From NCBI GenBank assembly GCA_963556255.1, contig OY744611.1, positions 7,887,474-7,951,473 on the forward strand: DNA of 64,000 nt. Direction: 5' to 3'. Positions 28,091-37,449 of the stretch are shown in pieces. Both the position numbers and the translations under genes were made by a program. Origin of the DNA: Allolobophora icterica. Its lineage: Eukaryota; Annelida; Clitellata; Crassiclitellata; Lumbricidae. Each line of letters begins with the position of its first letter. Position 1 is the first letter of the stretch. The notes under the pieces are model-generated. The model searched no databases, had not been told where the DNA came from, and saw only the letters and a list, made by a program, of their open reading frames with translations.

Positions 28091-28882
28091 TCACACTTCT
28101 CTAATTTTAAACCTGATCGACAACTCCTCTCCTCTAAGGTTGATTAGTTTTCCATTTTGGTCTGTAAGTTTTGTTTCCATAGCCGAAATCGTAAATAGCG
28201 TAATAGGAAGATATACTAAATTAACGGGCACTTCTATAATCTTGTATCCGGGGCCTACATTCGGGAAAAAGGAATATATAATGTTTTCCGTTGTTCCGTT
28301 AGAGTACGAAGATCCTATTACGTCACTGGTAACTCTCAAACTATTTACGTTCATTATATTTACTATGTTCTCCGATTCGTTATATCCTTCTGAATATACT
28401 CGGCTATTAAATCCTAAAACAGTTCTAATCGAATCCTCGAATGTCAAATCAACCTGATAGTTAGCACCGATATCTAACACCGACTTCAAAGTATTGTTGT
28501 TCGCTTGTAACGTTACATAGTACGCATCTCCCGTTTCGTCATAATGTCCTGATTGTTTCATGATTCTCTGAATGTGTTCGTTTATATCTACGATTTCGTA
28601 ACTCCCTTCTGGGACTTTTATAGTAAACCACGTTCTACCATTATCCGGCGAATAAATGAAGTGGTTGTTTGTAGAGTCTATATTCGGGAAGGAATTATAA
28701 GTCTCCAAATTAACAAGACACATTTCATACTTTTTGTTTTTGTCAAGTTGAATCAGAGGATTAAATTTTGTTCGAATTTGCGTGCTCCTTTCGCTCACCA
28801 AAATGCTAAATGACTCTTTAGGCTCCGTATTACGAGCGATCTTTTCTGTGTTGAGAACTATCTTTTCGAGCCGCGCTTCCAT
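28091..28882 (-). CDS. Minor capsid (penton-like) protein
   Basis: 263 residues from an ATG at 28882 preceded by TATATATAA. The sequence is beta-rich with a short charged N-terminus. The stretch TKFNPLIQLDKNKKYEMCLV (39-58) followed by SFPNIDSTNNHFIYS is characteristic of the single-jelly-roll minor capsid proteins of animal Polintons. It is expected to form pentamers at the vertices. Its position between the pX-like core gene and the ATPase fits the usual late block. Confidence 0.82.
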   Translation of the reverse strand: MEARLEKIVLNTEKIARNTEPKESFSILVSERSTQIRTKFNPLIQLDKNKKYEMCLVNLETYNSFPNIDSTNNHFIYSPDNGRTWFTIKVPEGSYEIVDINEHIQRIMKQSGHYDETGDAYYVTLQANNNTLKSVLDIGANYQVDLTFEDSIRTVLGFNSRVYSEGYNESENIVNIMNVNSLRVTSDVIGSSYSNGTTENIIYSFFPNVGPGYKIIEVPVNLVYLPITLFTISAMETKLTDQNGKLINLRGEELSIRFKIREV

Positions 28883-28905
28883 TATATATATAATATATAA
28901 CTTAT
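28883..28905 (-). promoter_or_regulatory. TATATATA tract upstream of the penton-like gene
   Basis: TTATATATTATATATATAATG, including the start codon, lies in the short gap between the ATPase stop and this gene. Confidence 0.45.
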
Positions 28906-28916
28906 GAAGATTATTT

Positions 28917-29686
28917 TTATGCTGAAGGCATATAAAATGTATCTAACCCACTTCTATATTTGCCGTTGTTTTTTTTACTGGTTAAATCTATGACTACAAA
29001 TCCGTGCGGACGCTCCCACGCAGTTTTACACAGTTTTACAAATTCGTTTTTAGGCATATCATCTACGCCTACGTGATCGTTGTATATATTATTAATATTT
29101 TTAAGGTCTTGACTAAATAAACAGATAAAGTTTGCATTCTCTCTGATAGTCTGTCTAGGCAGCTTGAAGTAGTTTTGTGCGAGGTAAAAGCAATCAACAT
29201 TGCTATGTCTTCCTCTGATATAATACGATTCGCATTTGTTTTGTTTTTCTAACTGTAAGTCGTCGAAAATCATCAAGTTCTGCTTGGCACTCAAGTCTCT
29301 CGGATCGGGGACTTCTTCCGAAGTTTCAAAGAATCGACAGTTCATATCAGATTTTTTAACTATACTTTTAGCCATTTCTTCAACGACTGATATTGGAGAT
29401 ACATTCAGCCTGGCTATCTCGTCTTGACAACCAAACAAATTGACGATTGCTTCTTTCGGCAATTTTTCTTCGAATGGTTTTTTGAGTATTTTATATTCTG
29501 GTTGAAAGAGAGATCTTCCAAAAACCTGTAGGCTGTCATAATCTAACCATCCAGGGTTTAAAAGTAAATTTAATAATAGCGTAGTCTTACCACATCCAGA
29601 CTTCCCTAGGTAACAACGGATTGTTAAATCTTTTCGATGTCTCGTCGTTCCAGGATAAATCTTTAACTTCCATTTCTTTTTAATTA
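28917..29686 (-). CDS. Packaging ATPase (FtsK/HerA type), start codon uncertain
   Basis: The Walker A motif GKSGCGKTT is encoded at about 29577-29606. A downstream LNPGWLDYDSLQVFG segment, Walker B LMIFDDLQ (about 29256-29278), RGRHSNVDCFYLAQNYFKLP and the C-terminal GFVVIDLTSKKNNGKYRSG follow. All match Polinton packaging ATPases, about 250 residues. No ATG occurs in this frame between the upstream stop and Walker A. A nearby ATG (about 29671) is in another frame and stops after 28 codons. Either a frameshift has removed the start, a non-ATG codon is used, or splicing supplies it. The role is pumping DNA into the capsid. It diverges from the integrase gene with almost no gap. Confidence 0.85.
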
Positions 29687-29707
29687 TAAAAATAGTTTTA
29701 TATTAAA

Positions 29708-31198
29708 ATGTATATGGAACAGATGTATTGCGTAAAGTGCAAGAGAGAAACCGAAATGACAGATTTTCAAAATTTCATCAGTAAAAATAAAAGACCTATG
29801 ATTAGAGGCATATGTGTCGAATGCGGAAAAACTAAAACTCGATTTGTTTCCACTGCCAAAAAAGGAGGAGATCTAGTTGGGTCTTTAAATTCAGCTACAA
29901 AAAATAAAAAACTGCCGTGGGCTCGATTTCAAGGAGAATTGCATCTTCCAGGACATTCGTTTACGGGTCCCGGAACTAGATTAGATTTAAGATTGAATCC
30001 TGACGGCACTCCGAAAGACTGGAGTAAACCTGTGGACAGAATCGACCAAGCAGCTTATAGGCACGATTTAGCTTATGACCAGTATTCGGATACAGCTGCT
30101 AGAAATGCCGCCGACAGAGTAATGGTAAATGAATTAAATAATATAAATAATCCTACATTACGTGAGCGCGTCGAAAGAGCTATAGTTAAACCTATTTTGT
30201 CTACTAAAGCCAATCTTGGTTTAGGTCTAACTTCATCCGATTCAAAGCCGGGCGTAAAAACACCGTCAAAATGGACGGATGAACTCGCTGAAGAATTGCA
30301 TAAACCGATAATACGACATTTTACAAAAAGGAAGGTTTACGTTAATGGTATCGATCAAATTTGGGCTGCAGACCTCATAGACATGCAGTCTTTCGCTGAA
30401 GATAACGATGGCGTTAAATATTTATTAGGTGTTATCGATATATTTTCAAAATACGGGTGGCTTGTCCCGATAAAAAATAAGACCGGAAAATCTGTATTCG
30501 ATGCTTTCACCAAAATATTTTCCAGTAGCGGACGGAAACCCGAGAAACTCTGGGTTGATAAAGGAAAAGAGTTTTACAATAAAGACGTGAAATCTATTGG
30601 AATAGATTTATATTCTATTGAAAATGAAGAGAAGTCATCCGTTATCGAACGATGGAATCGAACGATGAAAGAGAAGATGTTCAAATATTTTACGGCTAAT
30701 TCGACTAGAAAATATATCGATGTTTTAGATAACATGGTTGCTCGTTATAACAACACTAGACATTCTTCCATAAAAATGGCTCCAATAAAAGCGGGTATGA
30801 AAGCAAATGAGTCCACTGTGTGGATGAATTTATATGGGGGTTTACACCCAGAACCACCTGATAAACCTAAATTTTCAATAGGCGATAAAGTCAGAATTTC
30901 TAAGAAGAAGAAGACCTTCGATAAAGGTTATACGCCTAATTGGACGGAAGAAGTCTTTACTGTGACAAAAATTCAATACACCGATCCTCCGACGTACAAG
31001 ATAACAGATTATAACGGAGAAGAAATTCAGGGCACATTTTACGAACAGGAATTACAGAAAACGACTCAGGAAATTTATAGGATCGAAAAAATCATTAGAA
31101 GATGCGGAAAGAAATCTTTCGTAAAGTGGCTGGGATATCCCGAATCTTTTAATTCTTGGGTTGATAACGAAAGTTTGTTAAATCTACATCAGGCCTGA
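29708..31198 (+). CDS. Fusion protein: zinc ribbon, PLA2-like domain, RVE integrase, chromodomain
   Basis: 496 residues in one frame. Residues 8-39 form a CxxC...CxxC zinc ribbon (MYCVKCKRE, GICVECGK). Residues 70-145 match the phospholipase A2 module of parvovirus VP1 (FTGPGTRLDLRL calcium loop with Gly87-Pro-Gly89, then AAYRHDLAYDQY with the His119-Asp120 dyad). Residues about 195-350 are an RVE integrase with Asp222 (AADLID), Asp284 (WVDKGKEFY) and Glu314 (SSVIERWNR). The last two are 29 residues apart, against 35 in retroviruses. Residues about 450-494 read EIYRIEKIIRRCGKKSFVKW and SFNSWVDNESL, a chromodomain. The integrase inserts the element and the chromodomain may read histone marks. 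The PLA2 could breach endosomes, as in parvoviruses. It is intact and the only plus-strand gene. Confidence 0.9.
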   Translation: MYMEQMYCVKCKRETEMTDFQNFISKNKRPMIRGICVECGKTKTRFVSTAKKGGDLVGSLNSATKNKKLPWARFQGELHLPGHSFTGPGTRLDLRLNPDGTPKDWSKPVDRIDQAAYRHDLAYDQYSDTAARNAADRVMVNELNNINNPTLRERVERAIVKPILSTKANLGLGLTSSDSKPGVKTPSKWTDELAEELHKPIIRHFTKRKVYVNGIDQIWAADLIDMQSFAEDNDGVKYLLGVIDIFSKYGWLVPIKNKTGKSVFDAFTKIFSSSGRKPEKLWVDKGKEFYNKDVKSIGIDLYSIENEEKSSVIERWNRTMKEKMFKYFTANSTRKYIDVLDNMVARYNNTRHSSIKMAPIKAGMKANESTVWMNLYGGLHPEPPDKPKFSIGDKVRISKKKKTFDKGYTPNWTEEVFTVTKIQYTDPPTYKITDYNGEEIQGTFYEQELQKTTQEIYRIEKIIRRCGKKSFVKWLGYPESFNSWVDNESLLNLHQA

Positions 31199-31280
31199 GC
31201 GCATTAGTCGTTATTTCGAACAATGCGATAACTTCAGACATTTTCTCGGCGTTGGAAGAGTTGCACACGATAATACGACA

Positions 31281-32851
31281 TTTTTCAAGGTCAAGGTCAA
31301 ATTCGAGGTCAAGGTCAAATTTGAGGTCAAGGTCAAATTTGAGGTCAAGGTCGAATTCGAGGTCAAGGTCGAATTTGAGGTCAAGGTCAAAGTCAAGGTC
31401 AAGGTCAAAGTCAAGGTGAAAGTCAAGGTCAAGTATACTACTACTACTACCACCAGTACTTACATGAATATTTCCACATAGGACCCATATTGCCCACATA
31501 GAACCCATATTGCCCACATAAAACCCATATTGCCCACATAGAACCCATAATGCTCACATAGAACCCATAAGCCCACATAGAACCCATATTTCCCACATAG
31601 AATCTGTATTGCCCACATAGAACCCATATTGCACACATAGAACAATATTGCTCACATAGAACCCATATTTCCCATACAGGACCCATATTGCCCACATAGA
31701 ACCCATATTGTCCACATAGAAGCCATATTGCCATGTAAGGACCATATTCCCATGTAAGGTCCATATTGCCCACATTGAACCCATATTGCCCACATAGTAC
31801 CTATATTTCCAATATGGTACCCATATAGCTCTGCAGAAAATTTCCGTCATCGTTCGCAGCGTCCGATCTGTGTCTGCTCGACCGATGGTTCCGACGCCTG
31901 GTGAACGGCAATGCTAGAAGATGCATTTACTATTGCAACACGACAAACAGTCTAAAGGATAACTGTTGAAACAATATGTTGTATAAAAATAACATATTTA
32001 AACAGTATATCAAATATTGTGATAGCAATAATTATCTGTTTCTCTACAAACACTCTTATAACGCGTGCTAATCTTGCACAGCCATATTACATGAATGGCG
32101 CTGTGGTGTGGGTCAGTGCTTTAGAACCCAACGACCGTGGGTTCGAATCCAACTAAGTGCGTGTTTATTTATGTTTTTTATGTTTTGGGTGGAGAATGCT
32201 AACAGAACACGATCATGATGATAGAAAGAGAGCTGAAGATATAAAGGCGATTGCGAGTTGTCTAACATAGACGATAGAGGCCAATCGGCTCGAAGCGTGC
32301 AGTGACATACATACATACAGACATAAGGTCCATATTCACATCAAAGACCCATATCCCAGGCTGGCAGCCATGATCCGCAGCCATAACGACCGCTGTAGCA
32401 AGAAGATTGACCTAGTTTCAAATTTGCGTGACCATTTTCTGCATCTGTAATTTCTTTGACCGGTCAAGTTCGTTTGACCTATTTTGACGACCAATGAGAG
32501 CTTACGTTGCCCGACAACGGCGAATCACCAAGCCCATGCCAATCTGTTGCTCTGGAAATCCAACAGGTCGCAGACAGATAATATACGACACGCCCGCACA
32601 AATAGGCCTACACCACAAATACATTCACACAGAAACATGATACACGTGACCGATCTTCATTAACCGATCTTCATTATCTTAACTAGAAAGTACGATGTAG
32701 TCACGTCGCGTAAACAGATCACTTTCGCTCCTCTGATAGCCACAAAAAATGCCTAATTAATTAATTAATTAATTGGATAATTAGGTAATTGGGTCATTAG
32801 GTAATTGGGTAATTAATGTAATTGGCGTAGCCGTTTACCTTTGTCACTACT
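31281..32851 (-). repeat. Polinton terminal inverted repeat, right
   Basis: This is the inverted partner of 14877-16432. It is about 15 bases longer overall. The difference I can see is an extra unit or so in the AGGTCAAGGTCAAATTTG array at the inner edge (about 31286-31430), as expected from slippage in tandem repeats. Confidence 0.95.
32097..32162 (+). other. tRNA-like / pol III promoter-like segment in right TIR
   Basis: This is the inverted copy of 15566-15631, with the same intact B-box and A-box-like words. In this copy transcription would run outward, towards the flanking DNA. Confidence 0.5.
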
Positions 32852-32857
32852 GTCAGT
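32852..32857. repeat. Polinton target-site duplication, right copy (GTCAGT)
   Basis: This is an identical partner of 14871-14876. The perfect match means little decay since insertion. Confidence 0.92.
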
Positions 32858-32960
32858 ATCTGTGCTACAGTATTCTCCATCATCACTCTCTTCAAGAGAA
32901 GTGCTTCTTATGCTGTGTATCGCTCCTGACCAATTATCGCTGTCATAATATCTGTTCACA
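32858..32960 (-). pseudogene. piggyBac transposase remnant, extreme N-terminus
   Basis: The minus strand just outside the right Polinton end reads SIRSTSLEESDDGEYCSTDT. It continues in sense into the acidic stretch that starts on the far side of the Polinton at 14870. This places the Polinton insertion inside the acidic N-terminal coding region of the old transposase. Confidence 0.6.
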
Positions 32961-33206
32961 AAGTAGCGTTCAGTTATCTAAAAATGCACTGCTGAAGCTG
33001 GGGTCCTAGGGGACCCCAATGGATATTTTTTATTTTAAAAATAATCGTGAAAGCAAAACCGGATTCCACTAGACGTAAACAGTGAGCAGTATCCAGGTGA
33101 CAAATTCATAAAATGCCGTGACAAAATATTAGATAGCGGAAAAGTACCACAATCAGATGCTATGTTGGGGTCCATCAGGACCCCTGTTGGTCACTCGCGG
33201 GTTAAA

Positions 33207-33310
33207 TGAACGTGATATTTGATTCTACGAATATCTCGTATTTCCAAGCAAAATGACTTACACATTAATGTATTGTATTGTAGGCCTATTCGGACTTTTA
33301 TACAGCGCTT
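33207..33310. other. Short intronic spacer
   Basis: Nothing is recognised here except one TAGGCCTA octamer near 33282. Confidence 0.4.
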
Positions 33311-34300
33311 CTAACGGGAAAGCCATTCAGAAGCGCTCCCAATGCGGAGACCCCCAGAGAAACACCAAGTTTTAATAAAGGTAAAAGAGGAAGAGACGTT
33401 ATCTGAGAGAACAGAAGAAAGAAAAGATGGAGAAAGCTCATTCCAAATGGCAGGGCCAATGGAAGCAAACGACCTTGATTGAGCCAGTGAAATTCTCACA
33501 CGGGGAACCAGAAGGTCCAAACGGTCAGAGGAACGATAGAAGCCGCAGAATGAGGACGATGAATTAAATCGCATAAAAATTTCGGAGTGAAACCAAGTTG
33601 AACCTTAAACACAGGGACGAGGATCATGGATTGGATGCTCGCTAAAAGCGGGAGCCAGTGGAGTTCTTGTTCCATAAAGGTAGTGATATGAGAGAATCGA
33701 GGAAGATGGGCAATTAGTCTAGCAGTGGCTTTGAGAACGGACCGAAGAGGAGCGAGACGGACCTTGGGAAGATCATTTAGAAGTGAATTGCAGTAGTCAA
33801 GTCTACAGTAAACATATGCATGGACAATCGAAGTGAAAATTGATGAGACAGCAGTGGTGTCACTAGGGTTAGTGTCACCCAGTGCGGCAAGTCATGGTGT
33901 CAACCCTATGGACCTCCTCCGTTAGTCCCTTAACAGACCATACAGTATCCTTAGTAATGTTTTTTGTAAATTGATACTGATAGAGTACATGTTAGCTGGG
34001 CTTACGAAAATTGTTGGTGTTGTTATTTGGTATTTATGATTTTAAAATAATAAATTTCTGCTGAAACTCTGCAGGAAATTTATTTAGACAGTCATTTTGT
34101 CATTTTGGTTTCATCCCCGCAGAAGATGTCACCCGGTGCGGTGCGGTCCGCACTCCCTCGCATCTCCCTAGTAACGCAACTGTGAGACTGATAGCCCTAA
34201 GGCGCCTTAGGTGAAAGTAGGACGTGCGCGTGAGTTTGGCATTATGATCAGTAAAGGTGACAGAATTGTCAAAGGTCACTCCTAGGTCGCGAAAAGCTGA
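33311..34300 (-). pseudogene. LINE reverse-transcriptase C-terminal fragment, interrupted
   Basis: The minus strand reads DLGVTFDNSVTFTDHNAKLT and RTSYFHLRRLRAIS at its 5' side (34306-34190). After an inserted hAT-like element it continues with RT thumb-type sequence and ends with SDRLDLLVPRVRISLAQSRS and FASIGPAIWNELSPSF. This is the C-terminus shared by several LINE clades. Frames are broken more than once. The palm and endonuclease are missing. Confidence 0.75.
33852..34182. mobile_element. Non-autonomous hAT element in the LINE fragment
   Basis: The termini CAGTGGTGTCACTAGGG and (complement of the right end) CAGTTGCGTTACTAGGG are inverted. The flanks TGAGACAG (33844-33851) and TGAGACTG (34183-34190) agree in seven of eight bases, as a hAT duplication that has aged slightly. 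The 331-bp interior shows no coding. Confidence 0.8.
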
Positions 34301-34309
34301 GCGCATTGA

Positions 34310-35640
34310 AGCTCTTTCTCATGATCTCTATTCTTGGATCTCTTCCAATGGTCTTCCCTCAACTCGTCCGGACCCATCTAATCTGGCTTGGCACTCCCCA
34401 GCGATTCAGAAACAACTTCAGAAACTTCACTGTGAGAGAGTAAAGCAGTTTATGACAGTCAGTTTCGAACCAGACGGCCATTGGTCGATGACGGGTCTTT
34501 ACTCGACGACGTGGAAGCATGTCATCCAGCAGACTGGTAATGGTGGCGGTGTAAAGATCAAATAGTTGAGGAACTGTGAGAGTGTCAAGTGCAGGACCCC
34601 GCGACGAGAGAAGAGTCTCTGATGGTGCCGCTGAAAGCCCGAGAGTCGAACGTTTTTCATCATCGCATTATCCGAATGGAATGGATTGTCTGTAGGTGAA
34701 CTGAAGGAAGAGTAAATTGGAGATCGGAATGATCGGAGAGCGTAGGGGGAGGATCAATAGGTCCGTAACTTGGTTGTCATCGGTGATATAATGACGAGAT
34801 CGAGACAGGCACCGAGTTGATGTGTGGCTTAACTGACACAAAACTGAGCGAGAAGTTCGAGGAATCTAGACGAAGTAGGAAGGGTAGGTGGCCTTGAATT
34901 ACATGGTAAAAATTAAATGCAATACATTGTTTAGCCTCACCCTTTAAAGTTGTTTATTTTTATGAAAAGATATGTGCAAATGTTTAGCACAAAATTTTAT
35001 TATTTTTACAGGTGGCTCAAAGGCACTAAATTTAGCCATATAATTATAGCGTAAATGATAGAAGTCACCAATGTTTGCCACTTGTTTAACTTAATCGTGC
35101 ACGAAATCAGCTGCAGTTAAAACTATGGCTTATTTAACGGCCTCGAACCAGTACAGAACAGTTTTTTAAATCAAACTAAACAGTACACTTTTATGGTTGT
35201 TAAGCAACGTTAATTTTTTTGGATCGGCAAAGTTTTTCCGATTCTGTTCGATAACTTGAAGTGCAATGATGCAACTGTTCTGCACTCTTAAAGCGCCCTG
35301 TAGGCTATGTGCCGTGTTTTGGATCATTCGACACCTCACTCTGTATGGTTGTTGGTGACTGCTAGTCTGCGAACGATTATCTCGGCAGTCTTGAAGTCAT
35401 CCATACTATTACGTGTTACAGGGTCTTCGGTTAGAAATCCAACCGGTATGTCCAACATTACAGATACATGTCTGTTCCACTTTGTCACAAATTAACAATA
35501 GTCTTCTGCTGACCGTCGCCAAGTCTTCCTCTATGCGTTTCAATGGGTCGTTTGCGCCTTCTTTCTCTGTTGATGCTTTTAGCACGTCCGTTTTGTGGCC
35601 AAGTCCACCTCTGGACCAAAGAGACTGAGAAGGATCAAAT
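34310..35640. other. Mixed repeat sequence, no gene supported
   Basis: A plus-strand open stretch at 34270-34565 (LSHDLYSWISSNGLPSTRPD) has protein-like composition but ends in unrelated sequence. I could not place it. From 34570 to 34900 the minus strand again looks like decayed LINE. I recognise nothing at 34900-35640. Confidence 0.3.
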
Positions 35641-35699
35641 CCTGGGAAAGGTACATACCATACATATAGGTGCCCGGCTAGCTTGCGTGAAATGGCTGC

Positions 35700-37150
35700 A
35701 TTGATATCTCGATCAGGGTAAGCATCAAGTTGCTACAGGATAAGCAGGTAATTCCTAGCTCCTTTGGAAGCTTTTGTGCCATGAACCAACGCTTGATGCA
35801 AACGTTTCCGAGAAATATGTAGAAGTACCAGAGATTCTTTTGACGACAGCTTGAACGGAGACATAAGCAGCCAAACCTTCATACTGTAAATTGCCTTCGA
35901 CATCCATCGAGCTTGATGTATCGGCCCAGGGTCTCGGAAGTTTGTCCCATGATTTGGCGTTCTTCCCAAAATGACAAGAATCAGTTCGTGTAGTTCGCTG
36001 TAGTCAGTGTTGGGTATGAGTTAACTCAGATGAGTTTAAACTCACGAGTTAACTCACTTGCTGTGATTTATGAGTTTGAGTTAACTCACCTTAAAGAGTG
36101 TGAGTTATGAGTTTGAGTTAACTCATATTTTCTGTGAGTTTGAGTTGTAACTGTCAATTATTTTAAACTCAACTCACTCTTCGGCACTCGGCACATATTA
36201 TGTTGAAACAAGCCTTTTTTATATCGTCGGCTTTCCATACTGGTGAGTGGTGACGGCAGGGAGGGTCGTAAACACTGCTAGCGGACAGTATTTAAGCACT
36301 GCATATTTTGTATATTATTGTGAACAGTTAAGAACAACATGGCTGAAGTACCGTGTATTCTTGATGGAAAATATTTTTCTGTTACAAGTAGGCGTGATGG
36401 AAAAATTGTTGCTCGATTAGAACGTGCTAGTATGAAACGTGTGAGTTTATGAGTTAACTCATTTAACAACTGAGTTTGAGTTAACTCATTTCACTTAGGA
36501 TGAGTTGAGTTTGAGTTTAAACTCATTTTGAGGCGCATGAGTTGAGTTTTGATTTAACTCATTTCTTGTGTGAGTTTACCCAACACTGGCTGTAGTCGTC
36601 ACAAGGTTGTTGATCCTGCAGCATCTGTTCACTGAATACAATAACTTCGTCTTAGACATCGATGAGCGAATATAAGGCGAAATCGTCGGAGAAGGCATCG
36701 TCGTATCTTTCGTTGCCAATGTATGACCACTGTCCTTGAAGCCGTTTGAAGACGAGAAATTCTGGTACGCGGCCTCGTACATACTCTAAAGATGGCAGTC
36801 AATACAAGTTCCATGATATGGTGTCGACAGCCGAAATGTAGAAGAGCCGGCCCAGTTGTTGCTCAAGAAGGCCCTTGATAGTCGGCCAGTGTTAGAGGTG
36901 GTTGTGTCAAAACACATGCCCCGCACCAAGCCTTCCAGGCCCCATTCTCGTATTGCGTTGTGCACAAATTCGGTCACAGCTTGGCCAGTCCCTGCGGGTA
37001 TCTTTGGAACTGACAGTTTTTTCTCCCCTTTCGTCGAAACCCGAATGGGCAGTAGATCCATTTTCTCTTTCCCTGTCAAATCAACCATCAACTTTGTATC
37101 TCAGTGGACATACAGGATCATGTTTCGTTTGAATGCTTTTCCTAGACTGC
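35700..37150 (-). pseudogene. Decayed transposase-like gene, split by a hAT element
   Basis: The minus strand, N to C, reads LPIRVSTKGEKKLSVPKIPA and WGLEGLVRGMCFDTTTSNTG (37060-36880), then diverged sequence to about 36600. A non-autonomous hAT intervenes, and then comes DPGPIHQARWMSKAIYSMKV (about 35920-35860). I recall the combination FDTT-x-SNTG plus P-G-x-x-H-x-ARWM-x-K-x-IY from a large family of transposase-like proteins of invertebrates. I cannot name the superfamily with certainty. Frameshifts and stops make it a pseudogene. Confidence 0.55.
36005..36588. mobile_element. Non-autonomous hAT with TGAGTT-rich ends
   Basis: The ends CAGTGTTGGGTATGAGTTAA and the inverse (GAGTTTACCCAACACTG) are flanked by a perfect 8-bp duplication GCTGTAGT (35997-36004, 36589-36596). 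Both ends are filled with degenerate tandem copies of TGAGTTTGAGTTAACTCA (36020-36180 and 36440-36570). The centre keeps a short open start (ATG at 36339, MAEVPCILDGKYFSVTSRRD) that looks like the beginning of a BED-finger hAT transposase. It is therefore a deletion derivative of an autonomous parent. Confidence 0.9.
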
Positions 37151-37449
37151 ATCTGCTGCTCGTCGGTTTCTTCAAAATAAACGATGGATGGTTAACCTGT
37201 TGAGTACAAGAGCTTCTAGGTTTTGTCCGTGAACTAGTCGTTTCAAAGACAGTCATCATGGTGGCCCTGTCATTCAGTCCATTTTGATCAAGCGGTCACT
37301 TCTAGTGATAGAACACTTTGGCTTCCTCGTTGTCGTGACGGGGTAGCAATATTCGTGTTGGGACTTTGATCCTGATGTTAAGATTCAGACTGGCTTTCTT
37401 CCGAGTCGGTGCTGCTCTCTAACGCAACTTTGTCAAGTTAGAATCGTTG

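Larger units (their letters stand above)
14877..32851. mobile_element. Polinton/Maverick (adintovirus-like) element, 17,975 bp
   Basis: The boundaries are set by the inverted termini (AGTAGTGACAAAGGTA at both ends, reading inward) and a perfect 6-bp target duplication. The element has inverted repeats of about 1.56 kb and a complete gene set of the Polinton/adintovirus group: protein-primed polB, adenain-like protease, FtsK/HerA-type packaging ATPase, double-jelly-roll major capsid, penton-like minor capsid, RVE integrase with chromodomain, and small conserved proteins. Two extra tail-fibre-like genes occupy the left end. Nearly all genes run on the minus strand. Only the integrase is on the plus strand, diverging from the ATPase. 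Visible differences between the repeats are few (for example 14894, A/G), so insertion is recent, but polB and probably the ATPase are damaged. Confidence 0.97.
13815..33202. mobile_element. Old piggyBac-like element, internally deleted and split by the Polinton
   Basis: Both outer ends carry the same diverged inverted repeat next to TTAA (13811-13814 and 33203-33206), the piggyBac target. The left end reads inward ATGACCAACTGAGGTCCCGT and GGGACCCCAATAG. The right end, complemented, reads GTGACCAACAGGGGTCCTGA and TGGACCCCAACATAG. An inner GGGGTCC/GGACCCC block recurs at about 33001. Without the Polinton the element is about 1.4 kb and holds minus-strand transposase remnants. The ends have drifted much further than the Polinton repeats, so this insertion is older. 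Confidence 0.75.
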
